64,000 nt of DNA from an uncultured Chitinophaga sp. (GTDB lineage: Bacteria; Bacteroidota; Bacteroidia; Cytophagales; Cyclobacteriaceae): NCBI GenBank assembly GCA_902168205.1, contig CABHOK010000003.1, positions 1,612,001-1,676,000 of the forward strand, given 5' to 3'. Of this stretch, positions 34,894 to 43,200 are shown piece by piece. The notes below the pieces were generated by a model that did no database searches, was not told the DNA's origin, and saw only the letters and a program-made list of their open reading frames with translations. How positions within the stretch are numbered: position 1 is the stretch's first letter; every line of letters begins with the position of its first letter. The position numbers and the translations under genes were made by a program.

Positions 34894-36117
34894 ATGGATC
34901 ATAAAAGCGTCTGGAGGCAGGTACTCCAGCCACCGGTTGTTATTGCCGCTTTGGGATACTTTGTAGATATATACGACCTGTTGTTATTCAGCATTGTACG
35001 CGTGCCTAGTCTTAAAGCCTTGGGGTTAACCGGTGATGACTTGCTGAAGCAAGGTATATTTCTGATCAATGTTCAAATGGCGGGCCTTTTGGTGGGCGGT
35101 ATACTGTGGGGCGTGTTGGGCGATAAGCGTGGCCGACTTTCTGTCTTGTTTGGTTCGATTCTCCTGTACTCACTAGCAAACCTGGCAAACGGTTTTGTGT
35201 CCACTGTACCGGAATATGCTATGCTACGATTTATAGCCGGTATAGGATTGGCCGGAGAGCTTGGTGCCGGTATAACGCTGGTGGCTGAGATATTGCCCAA
35301 ACAGATTCGCGGGTACGGAACAACACTGGTTGCGTCTGTTGGACTTCTCGGTGCTGTGCTGGCCTACGTTGTTGCTGCCTATACCGATTGGCGTATTGCG
35401 TATGGAATAGGTGGGGGGCTTGGTTTGTGTTTGTTGCTGCTGCGCTATAGTGTGGCCGAGTCGGGTATGTTTGCTGCAGCTAAGGCAAAGGCTGTCGAAC
35501 GCGGTAACTTCTTTATGTTGTTCACGCGCTATAGTACGTTTGTCAGTTACATACGGTGTATCTTCATCGGGCTGCCCATCTGGTTTGTGATCGGTATACT
35601 TGTTACCTTCTCACCCGAGTTTGCCGCTACGCTTTCTGTACCCGGAGTTGTTGATGCCGGTAAAGCAGTTATGTTCTGTTATATCGGTTTATCACTGGGT
35701 GATTTGAGCAGTGGCAGTCTTAGCCAATACTTACAGAGCCGAAAGAAAGTAGTGCTGATCTTCATGGGCATAACGGCTCTTGCTATAGCACTCTACTTTA
35801 CTGTTGCGCAGACATCGGTAACATTATTCTACATGAGCTGTTTGTTGCTTGGATTCTCGATCGGCTATTGGGCGTTGTTTGTTACCATTGCAGCCGAGCA
35901 GTTTGGAACCAACATACGCGCTACCGTTGCTACCACGGTGCCGAATGTTGTGCGCGCCACCGTGCTGCCGCTGACTTTTGCTTTCGAACTTTTGCGGGTA
36001 AATATAGGGATGGTTGCCAGTGGTTCCGTAGTAGGAGCACTCACGATCCTGATAGGTTTGCTGGCACTATACAACATGAAAGAAACCTTTGGCCGCGACC
36101 TCGATTTTGAAGAGTGA
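34894..36117 (+). CDS. MFS transporter, last gene of the SusC/D locus
   Basis: A 407-residue inner-membrane transporter with twelve hydrophobic segments. It has the MFS loop motif GVLGDKRGRLSVLFGS after helix 2, the helix 4-5 motif FIAGIGLAGELGAGITLVAE and a related EQFGTNIRATVATTVPN in the second half, features of the sugar porter/aromatic and organic acid symporter branches. It probably carries the breakdown or oxidation product of the locus across the inner membrane. An oxidised product such as a sugar acid would suit this branch, which is inference. Confidence 0.85.
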   Translation: MDHKSVWRQVLQPPVVIAALGYFVDIYDLLLFSIVRVPSLKALGLTGDDLLKQGIFLINVQMAGLLVGGILWGVLGDKRGRLSVLFGSILLYSLANLANGFVSTVPEYAMLRFIAGIGLAGELGAGITLVAEILPKQIRGYGTTLVASVGLLGAVLAYVVAAYTDWRIAYGIGGGLGLCLLLLRYSVAESGMFAAAKAKAVERGNFFMLFTRYSTFVSYIRCIFIGLPIWFVIGILVTFSPEFAATLSVPGVVDAGKAVMFCYIGLSLGDLSSGSLSQYLQSRKKVVLIFMGITALAIALYFTVAQTSVTLFYMSCLLLGFSIGYWALFVTIAAEQFGTNIRATVATTVPNVVRATVLPLTFAFELLRVNIGMVASGSVVGALTILIGLLALYNMKETFGRDLDFEE

Positions 36118-36155
36118 TGTTTCGTAACGTGTAACGTTGGTGATGTGTTGATGAC

Positions 36156-36512
36156 TTAAAGTATATTTTTTCTGGCGGATGGCGTGGCGTAGTGTATTTC
36201 GGCAATGCAGTCGGTGAGTGCCACCACCGCTTTTTTGAACATGTCGAGGTCAACACCTTTGCAGGCAGCACTGCATTTTTTACAGGCCACTTCACAAACC
36301 GGAAAGAAGTCAACTACATCCTCCGCTTCACTGTTCAGAAGCATGAGCGTCTTCTTGCAGCTTCCCAGACAATCGCCAACTACTTTTCCCAGTCGCATAA
36401 GCTTTGGGTCGTCAACACTTCTCACCACCAGTGAGCAGGTCTCCAGTATTTCAATGCAATTGGTCAGTGCCTTCTTCAGGGAGGTAGAGACAAGACTACT
36501 TGAATTTTTCAT
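36156..36512 (-). CDS. Csp-like four-helix cysteine-rich copper-storage protein (DUF326)
   Basis: A 118-residue helical protein with about nine cysteines, many spaced i/i+4 along helices: C19, C26, C48, C52, C73, C77, C80 and C84, and one in ALTDCIAEIH. This pattern, in particular CEVACKKCSAAC, is that of the DUF326 four-helix bundle proteins, including the Csp copper-storage proteins that fill a helical barrel with Cu(I). No signal peptide is visible, so a cytosolic Csp3-like role is likely. ATG 36512 is used; the frame extends only to a TTG at 36521. It stands alone between unrelated genes. Confidence 0.82.
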   Translation of the reverse strand: MKNSSSLVSTSLKKALTNCIEILETCSLVVRSVDDPKLMRLGKVVGDCLGSCKKTLMLLNSEAEDVVDFFPVCEVACKKCSAACKGVDLDMFKKAVVALTDCIAEIHYATPSARKNIL

Positions 36513-36739
36513 GTGCGCCAAAGTTCACTTTTTTTACGATAATCAAAATAACCGATCAACTGCCTTAATAAATCTTTTAATATATACTATACCTGAAAAA
36601 TAAGGCCGACCGGACAGCTTTTTAGAAAGGGTCTATATAGTATAGATGCGATGTTGTGTTATAGCTATATAAAACCCATGCTAACTACTATGAATACCAG
36701 ATACAAAATACCCTCCTTTTTACCAGGGGACCGATAGCC

Positions 36740-37255
36740 CTATGGGCGGATGATAATTGGTGTACCAATAGCAACCGCATCGTAAAGCTCATCCATCTCC
36801 TCATCTGTTACAGCAATGCAACCGGCAGTCCAGTTGCGAAGCCTGTGAAATTTACCGAGCAGCCCCATGCCATTCTTCAAGCCGTGTATCTTAACATCGC
36901 CACCGGCACGCACACCTTTTGCGTTGGCTTCCTGCTGATCAGTTTTATCCGGGTAAGAAATGCCCAGGTTCTTGTGGTACCCGCTGTTGGGATTTTTACC
37001 TTCAATGTAATACGATCCTTCGGGAGTTCGTTTATCTCCTTCATATTCTTTATCGCCAACAGCATTCCTGCCGATGGCTATAGAATATACTTTTACAAGT
37101 TTACCTTTTGCGTACGCATGCATGGTGCGTTCACTCTTTATCACGACCAGTTTATCAATGCGGGTACGAGCCGGCAGGCGTTCTTCCGGCAGAAAATAGT
37201 ATACCAGTAAGCCGCATAGCAGTAATAAAAAGATAATACTAAGACTTTTTTTCAC
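36740..37255 (-). CDS. YkuD-type L,D-transpeptidase
   Basis: A 171-residue membrane-anchored periplasmic protein: an N-terminal hydrophobic helix (about 4-21) followed by a YkuD domain. YAKGKLVKVYSIAIG, RTPEGSYYIEGKN, KIHGLKNGMG with the conserved histidine and TAGCIAVTDEEM with presumed nucleophile C146 are visible. It is the third L,D-transpeptidase in this window and is the small stand-alone type. The start is a GTG at 37255; no ATG in frame gives a better signal. It may crosslink peptidoglycan or attach proteins to it. Confidence 0.85.
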   Translation of the reverse strand: MKKSLSIIFLLLLCGLLVYYFLPEERLPARTRIDKLVVIKSERTMHAYAKGKLVKVYSIAIGRNAVGDKEYEGDKRTPEGSYYIEGKNPNSGYHKNLGISYPDKTDQQEANAKGVRAGGDVKIHGLKNGMGLLGKFHRLRNWTAGCIAVTDEEMDELYDAVAIGTPIIIRP

Positions 37256-37350
37256 GAAGGTATAGATATAGCGATGCCGTGTATGTGCTTATACATTTTG
37301 CAAAGACCTGTTGAAATGTACTGCTGCTGCGCGATTCAGTCCTGGATTTT

Positions 37351-37746
37351 TTAGCCAGGCTTCTTCGGTTCAATCATATCCCAGAGGTTGCCGTACAGAT
37401 CTTTGAACACGGCCACCGCGCCATACGCTTCCGTAGATGGCTCTCGCACAAAGATAACGCCTTTTGCGCGCATTGCGTTGTAGTCGCGCGCCAGATCATC
37501 GGTATGGAGGAATAAAAAAACGCGTCCACCGGTTTGATTGCCAACGCATCGCTTCTGTTCGTCATTCGCAGCTTTTGCCAGCAGCAGCGAACATCCCGTT
37601 GAACCATCCGGAGCTACCACCACCCAGCGTTTGGTTTCGCTCAGTACGGTATCCTCTATTAATTTAAAGTTCAGGGTTTGTGTATAGAATTGTATCGCTT
37701 CATCATAGTCGTTAACGACCAGTGAAAGTTGAAATATACTCTGCAT
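37351..37746 (-). CDS. VOC/glyoxalase-fold protein
   Basis: A 131-residue protein made of one vicinal-oxygen-chelate domain. QLSLVVNDYDEAIQFYTQTLNF and RVFLFLHTDDLARDYNAMRAKG are the two beta-alpha-beta-beta-beta units, and EAYGAVAVFKDLYGNLWDMIEP is the typical ending. Many such proteins are annotated as glyoxalases or extradiol dioxygenases, but metal ligands are not all clear and the substrate is unknown. Its ATG overlaps the stop of the upstream membrane-anchored protein by one base (TGATG), so the two are translationally coupled. Confidence 0.87.
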   Translation of the reverse strand: MQSIFQLSLVVNDYDEAIQFYTQTLNFKLIEDTVLSETKRWVVVAPDGSTGCSLLLAKAANDEQKRCVGNQTGGRVFLFLHTDDLARDYNAMRAKGVIFVREPSTEAYGAVAVFKDLYGNLWDMIEPKKPG

Positions 37747-38186
37747 CAGGGTTGGGTTTTGTAGAGGTCAGGGGTAACGACAATATCAAATAAAAAGACA
37801 CCGTCCAGGTCATTGTAACGATAGGACAGTGTAGTATTCTGTTCACGAAAGAGCTGCAGTTGTGGACTCGTCTTTACATTTTCCACGATTGTAGGTGTCA
37901 GAAAATTCTTCAGGTCTTCCATATCAACCGAAGCCTTCTTCATGTTCACCAGGGTATAATTATATTGAAACACGCGTACAGCCGGTATTGTTACAGTATC
38001 CAGCCGGGTTTCCGGATCAATCATCATCGGGCACGATTTATTCAGATTGCTGGCCGCCTGTTGCAGCTGCGCTTCGTGCGAAGGTGTTTTAAAGACAAGT
38101 ATCTTCACCGCAATCGCAACGGCAATGCCCAGTATAATTCCAATGATTGCTTTCCGGCTTACTTTTTTTCGGGTGGGGTTTTCCAT
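37746..38186 (-). CDS. Membrane-anchored protein of unknown function
   Basis: A 146-residue protein with a basic N-terminus (NPTRKKVSRK), one hydrophobic helix (about 13-30, AIIGIILGIAVAIAVKILVF) and a periplasmic-looking domain containing LNKSCPMMIDPETRLDTV and PAVRVFQYNYTLV. I do not recognise a named family; the middle segment resembles Bacteroidota proteins annotated as hypothetical. The frame reaches a TTG at 38207, but ATG 38186 is preferred. Its stop overlaps the ATG of the VOC gene. Confidence 0.72.
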   Translation of the reverse strand: MENPTRKKVSRKAIIGIILGIAVAIAVKILVFKTPSHEAQLQQAASNLNKSCPMMIDPETRLDTVTIPAVRVFQYNYTLVNMKKASVDMEDLKNFLTPTIVENVKTSPQLQLFREQNTTLSYRYNDLDGVFLFDIVVTPDLYKTQP

Positions 38187-38246
38187 GGTGGTGTTTTCGG
38201 GGTTCAAGTATACAGAAATTTTTTCGTGTTGGTCCTGAAAACAAAA

Positions 38247-38272
38247 ATGCCGCTCCCGGAAAGGAACGGCAT
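38247..38272 (-). terminator. Terminator of the outer-membrane protein gene
   Basis: On the minus strand ATGCCGTTCC pairs with GGAGCGGCAT (one wobble) over a 6-base loop, followed by TTTTTGTTTTC. Confidence 0.85.
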
Positions 38273-38307
38273 CTGGTATGTCAAAGTCTTTCGCTTACGC
38301 ACGTGTA

Positions 38308-39090
38308 CTAGCCGTGAAACGGTATATTTATACCGGCCGACCATATATACTGTGCCGAGAAGAACGTATGCCGCGCGCGACCTTGTTCATATAGCTTGGC
38401 TGAAGTATAATCTGCAAAAGCACCCTTTACACTTCCTTCCACATATACATAACGAAATATATCGTATCGTATCGCTACGCTGGAGCCTACAACAAAACCA
38501 CTCAGGCGGAACGGACCGTCATTATGGTTGCCCATGATGTATGAATCTGTCTTCGGAACCAATCCTCCCGCACCGGCTTTTACCAATACACTCAGATGAT
38601 TTTTGAAGTGCGTTTCCTGGAGTAACCGTATTCTGCGCACGGCACTCACCATTAAGTAATTATTGCCGTTGGTATGTTCGAGGTGAACGAATGCCGGTGT
38701 TACAAGCGTGTCCAGGTCATACGACTTGCCGCGTATCTCACCTTTCAGGTGCATCACCTGGTTGTCGGTAACTACATACTTCAAGTGATCCCAGCTCACT
38801 TCAATTCCCCACTCCGGTTTCTTTGCAAAGAAGTACCCTATATTGATAACATACTGTGGTACCGTAAGGGGGGTGTTGAAGAAATCATGAAAGTCGGGTT
38901 TGTCACGAGCCTTCGCTTTCTCCAGTGTAAAGTTATAGTCATCCGTCTTCGTGTCTTTGAAATGAATCGTGCTGCGGGTATACTGATCGCGGTGATAGCC
39001 CCAGGTAACGTAGAAATTGCCAAGTTTACTTTGTCCGTGGACACAAATAGTTCCCGTTATGGCTATGAGAACGCCAATTAATTTTTTCAA
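38308..39090 (-). CDS. Outer-membrane beta-barrel-like protein, unknown function
   Basis: A 260-residue exported protein with a signal peptide (residues 1-19, GVLIAITGTICVHG). The rest alternates polar and hydrophobic residues with aromatic ends (NFYVTWGYHRDQY, YVINIGYFF, WGIEVSWDHLKYVV, FVVGSSVAIRYDIF, YVYVEGSVKGAFADY) and finishes in a short strand INIPFHG, consistent with an eight- to ten-stranded outer-membrane barrel. I do not recognise a specific family. It is monocistronic and terminated. Confidence 0.7.
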   Translation of the reverse strand: MKKLIGVLIAITGTICVHGQSKLGNFYVTWGYHRDQYTRSTIHFKDTKTDDYNFTLEKAKARDKPDFHDFFNTPLTVPQYVINIGYFFAKKPEWGIEVSWDHLKYVVTDNQVMHLKGEIRGKSYDLDTLVTPAFVHLEHTNGNNYLMVSAVRRIRLLQETHFKNHLSVLVKAGAGGLVPKTDSYIMGNHNDGPFRLSGFVVGSSVAIRYDIFRYVYVEGSVKGAFADYTSAKLYEQGRARHTFFSAQYIWSAGINIPFHG

Positions 39091-39666
39091 TGGTATAGTA
39101 GGATTAAAAAGAAAACAGATATAGTACTTCAGGCAAAGGCCTGATCGGGAGTCTTTTATAGCAGAAGCGCAGACCTAATTCATGGGCAGATAAAAATTTA
39201 ATTACCTATATATGTATAGCGCGGTTAAGATTAGGAGGCGCAAGATTAAGGATGAATTTTTAATTATGAATGTTTTAACTCCTAAAAATTTAAAATATAG
39301 AATGGTTCTGCACATGAATACTAGTAGTAAACGATTGCAGCGTAGTATATAAGATATAGGGCAGTGTCAACGTTACTGAAATATCTGCCTGATGGGCTGA
39401 CAAGTTTGTTCATCATGTTGTTTCAATCAAGTTGTTCGATGACAATGGAGAGGCCGGATCATGAGGCGATCATGACGTTGTATCGGGACATCGGTTGTTG
39501 TAAGAGAAGAGGGAATCAGACCCGGAGTCAAAAGGATTTTAGGGTAACACATGTCACCCAATAGAAGTTATTAATTCGTTGTTTTACATCTCCGGATTAA
39601 CTGTTACCTTACGTGCCAGAGCCAGGTATTTTTTATTTCATTAAATTGATTTACCATTCAAGGATC
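39091..39666. other. Intergenic gap without a convincing gene
   Basis: The stretch is AT-rich with words such as TATATATGTATAG. A 28-codon frame from ATG 39266 and a 49-codon frame from ATG 39415 exist, but neither has supporting context. It probably holds two divergent promoters, which I could not pin down. Confidence 0.4.
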
Positions 39667-42600
39667 ATGAAACTCTTCCTGTCCTGGTTATTCTTCTCGG
39701 CACATCTTGCGCTGGCAACTGACCCTGCACCGGCCGTGAAGTTTATCGAGAATAAAAATCAATGGCCTGCTCCCGTACAATTTTCAACACGTGTACACGG
39801 TGTAACAATGCAGGTGGAGTCGGGGCGCTTCATATATTATATGCTGGATGAAGAAAAGATACAGCGCATACACGAACGGTCTCATCATCCACACGAAGTC
39901 AGCGAAGCCGATCTTACAGACAATCCTATTACCGGCCATGCCGTTTATGTAAATTTTGCAGGTGCCAGTACCAATGCTGTGCCGCTGCCGTTCGGACAAT
40001 CATCCGAGTATTATAATTATTTTATAGGAAGTGATTCATGCCGGTGGGCATCGCGTGCGTATGCATACCAGGGATTTATATACCCTTCGTTTTATGCCGG
40101 CGTGGATATGAAAGTATATTCTTCCGGTGAACATGTAAAGTACGATTTTATCGTGGCACCGCAGGGAGATCCATCGCAGATTGCGCTCGAATATAGCGGG
40201 GCCGATATACAGCTTGTGCAAGGCGATCTGACAGTAGCCACCCCGTTGGGCTTCATCATCGAAAAGAAGCCGGTAGCCTGGCAATGGATCAACGGCCGAA
40301 AGGTAATGGTAGCGTGCGAATATAATTTGAACAACAGGCGTGTCTCATTCATTTTCCCGGAAGGATATGATCCGTGTTATGAACTGGTGATCGATCCCTT
40401 GCTGATCTTCTCCACCTATTCCGGTTCTACGGCCGATAACTGGGGAAGCACAGCAACGCCTGGCGAAAAAGGTAATCTATACTCTGCGGGTGTAACCAAT
40501 CACTATGTAAACCTGCGATACAGTGGAACATTCCCGGCAACCGGTGGTGCATTTCAAACTACTTATGGAGGTTTATATGACATCGGTATATTGAAGTACG
40601 ATTCTTCCGGAAGTAAATTGCTGTATGCCTCTTACCTGGGAGGTGATGATTCTGAGTCGCCACACAGTCTGGTGATGAATGCAAAAGAAGAATTGATTGT
40701 GCTGGGTACCAGTAGCTCAGCAGACTTCCCCACAACTCCCAATGCATTCGACCGAACTTTTAACGGTGGACCAACGGTATCGCATGTAGTTACTTATAAT
40801 AATGGATCGGATATAATTTTAGCGCGCATCAGTAAAGATGGTTCGAAATTATTAGCATCCACATTTGTAGGCGGGAGCAAGAATGATGGACTGAACCCCG
40901 ACAGCAGTATATTAACCAAGAACTATGGGGATGAATTGCGGGGCGATGTCATTACAGATGTGCAGGGAAATATATACGTCAGCTCAGTAACAGGATCCGA
41001 TGACTTTCCGCAGGCACCGAGTAAGGATAACACCTACAACGGTGGGGCTACGGATGCCATCCTGCTTCGTTTCAATGAAAACCTGAGCCAGATGGACTTC
41101 TCGCTTTTTCTGGGCGGAAGTAAGGAAGACGCTGCCCATACGCTCAAGCTTGATGCAGACAACAACATCTATATAGCAGGAGGAACTGCCAGCGCAGATT
41201 TCCCGGTAACAACCTCAGTCTATCAAAACAAATTCGCGGGCAATGCCGATGGCTGGATCGCAAAGGTGGGGCCCATGGGAGATATACTATACCATTCAAC
41301 ATACACCGGCACAACGTCATTCGACCAGATATACTTTCTGGACCTGAATGAAGCCGGAGAGGTATATGTTTATGGGCAGACTTCCGGCAAGATGCCGATT
41401 ACGCCAGCCAATGTATACCGTAACCCTAACAGTGGACAGTTCGTGCAGAAGTTTGACAGTAGCCTGAAGTTATTGAGGTTCTCCACGGTGTTTGGTTCGG
41501 GTAGTGGTATACCGGATATATCGCCTACCGCTTTCCTGGTAAACGAGTGTAACAACCTATATATGTCGGGGTGGGGAGGTTCATTGAACTGGGCACATTG
41601 GGAGTTCAGCAGTACAGACGGCATGCGAGTCACCAGCGATGCACTTCAATCGAACACGACCGGCAATGATTTTTACTTTATCGTATTGACGGATGATGCT
41701 ACACAGTTTTTATACGGAACATTTTTAGGTGGCAATCGCTCGCAGACGCATGTTGATGGGGGCACGAGTCGCTTTGATAAGAACGGAATTGTATACCATG
41801 CCGTATGTTCCGGTTGTGGTGGTCCGTATTCCGATTTTCCGACAACGCCCCAAGCATGGTCGCGTACCAACCGAAGCCTCAATTGTAATAACGCTGCTTT
41901 TAAATTTGATCTCTCGTCACTCAAGGCGCGACTGCAAACTAATTCCGTACAACTCGATATGCCGGGTCTCAACAAAATTTGTTTACCCGACAAAATTGTC
42001 TTTCAAAACCTGAGCACCGGTGGCGAAGTGTTTGAGTGGAAGCTTGGAGATGGAACGGTGATCACCAAGCATGATACCTCGATGATTATACACGCCTATA
42101 AAAATACAGGACGGTATACCGTGTGGTTAAAAGCGATCGATCCTGGAACCTGTAAAGTAAAAGATTCGGTCTCAACGATTGTCGATGTATTCGATGCAGA
42201 AGCGACTATACAAGACGATGATGATCTGTGCAAAGGAAAGGAGTATATGCTGAAGGCAAGCGGTGGTGCTATATATTCGTGGACGAGTGCTGATGGGACC
42301 TTTCAATCCAATTTACCCACTCCGGTAATAAAACCGACCGATACTACCATATACTATATCCAGGTAACCGAAGCGAACGGATGTATACATCGTGATACAG
42401 TTCAGATCAACGTAATTCCGGTGGTAGCCCCGGAGTTTGAAATGTTCCGCGAGGAGAATTGTTTTACACTGCCCATCATCCGGGTAGCAGACTTGACCGA
42501 CAGCCTGGAAGCAACAGATCACTTGTTCTTCGACTTTGGTGATGGCACTACGGCTGATGGTCCGGAGGCAGAACATGAATATGAGGATGACGGAACGTAT

Positions 42601-42960
42601 GTTATAAAGCTTGTTGCTGTACGAACAATCGGCAACAGCGTATGTGTAACGGAAAATGCGCAGTCTATTCCGGTATATACTTTGAAGATACCGAACGTAA
42701 TAACCCCCGGCAATGGCGATGATCTGAATCAATCACTTTTCATTCAGTACGGTAAAGTAAAAGGTGCTACACCTCTGGATTTTGGTTTTGGTACATCGGT
42801 CGTAATTTACAACCGGTGGGGCAGCAAAGTATACGAAAGCACCGACTACAAAAACGACTGGACAGCCGAAGGCCTTGCTTCCGGTATATATTTCTTCGAG
42901 GTAACGGTGCAGAACCACGCCACATGTAAAAGCTGGGTGCAGGTTATTAAAGGGGATTGA
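39667..42960 (+). CDS. SBBP-repeat/PKD surface protein with T9SS type B sorting domain
   Basis: A 1097-residue surface protein. Signal peptide 1-17; an N-terminal beta domain (about 20-230, FIENKNQWPAPVQFSTR); a propeller of SBBP-like repeats (about 240-720) recurring as YLGGDDSESPHSL, FVGGSKNDG, FLGGSKEDAAHTL and FLGGNRSQTH; two PKD-type domains (about 780-840 with FEWKLGDGT, about 950-985 with FFDFGDGT); and a C-terminal gliding-motility type B sorting domain (about 1010-1097, PNVITPGNGDDLNQ and YNRWGSKVYES). The type IX system should export it and fix it to the cell surface. Its role may be adhesion; no catalytic motif is visible. Confidence 0.88.
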   Translation: MKLFLSWLFFSAHLALATDPAPAVKFIENKNQWPAPVQFSTRVHGVTMQVESGRFIYYMLDEEKIQRIHERSHHPHEVSEADLTDNPITGHAVYVNFAGASTNAVPLPFGQSSEYYNYFIGSDSCRWASRAYAYQGFIYPSFYAGVDMKVYSSGEHVKYDFIVAPQGDPSQIALEYSGADIQLVQGDLTVATPLGFIIEKKPVAWQWINGRKVMVACEYNLNNRRVSFIFPEGYDPCYELVIDPLLIFSTYSGSTADNWGSTATPGEKGNLYSAGVTNHYVNLRYSGTFPATGGAFQTTYGGLYDIGILKYDSSGSKLLYASYLGGDDSESPHSLVMNAKEELIVLGTSSSADFPTTPNAFDRTFNGGPTVSHVVTYNNGSDIILARISKDGSKLLASTFVGGSKNDGLNPDSSILTKNYGDELRGDVITDVQGNIYVSSVTGSDDFPQAPSKDNTYNGGATDAILLRFNENLSQMDFSLFLGGSKEDAAHTLKLDADNNIYIAGGTASADFPVTTSVYQNKFAGNADGWIAKVGPMGDILYHSTYTGTTSFDQIYFLDLNEAGEVYVYGQTSGKMPITPANVYRNPNSGQFVQKFDSSLKLLRFSTVFGSGSGIPDISPTAFLVNECNNLYMSGWGGSLNWAHWEFSSTDGMRVTSDALQSNTTGNDFYFIVLTDDATQFLYGTFLGGNRSQTHVDGGTSRFDKNGIVYHAVCSGCGGPYSDFPTTPQAWSRTNRSLNCNNAAFKFDLSSLKARLQTNSVQLDMPGLNKICLPDKIVFQNLSTGGEVFEWKLGDGTVITKHDTSMIIHAYKNTGRYTVWLKAIDPGTCKVKDSVSTIVDVFDAEATIQDDDDLCKGKEYMLKASGGAIYSWTSADGTFQSNLPTPVIKPTDTTIYYIQVTEANGCIHRDTVQINVIPVVAPEFEMFREENCFTLPIIRVADLTDSLEATDHLFFDFGDGTTADGPEAEHEYEDDGTYVIKLVAVRTIGNSVCVTENAQSIPVYTLKIPNVITPGNGDDLNQSLFIQYGKVKGATPLDFGFGTSVVIYNRWGSKVYESTDYKNDWTAEGLASGIYFFEVTVQNHATCKSWVQVIKGD

Positions 42961-43200
42961 TTGCATTGATTCACGGATAAAGATTTTTTCGGAGTTGCGA
43001 TTCTTCGCGTAAGCACAAGGTATACTTGTTAAACATTTTTGTGAAAGGATGCGATTTTAAAATCTATCGATACAAATCAGTCAGTACATCAATCAAACAC
43101 CTTAAAAAATATCTCTTTTAACATTTTCTACCACACGCTGATACAATTCATACACATGGTTGATAAAGATGCTAGATAACTTCGGGCTTTATTTCTGTTT

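Noticed and set aside
39364-39564. 66-residue frame before the SBBP-repeat gene
   Set aside because: Codon use with frequent CGG/AGG differs from the neighbouring genes and there is no promoter or homology cue.
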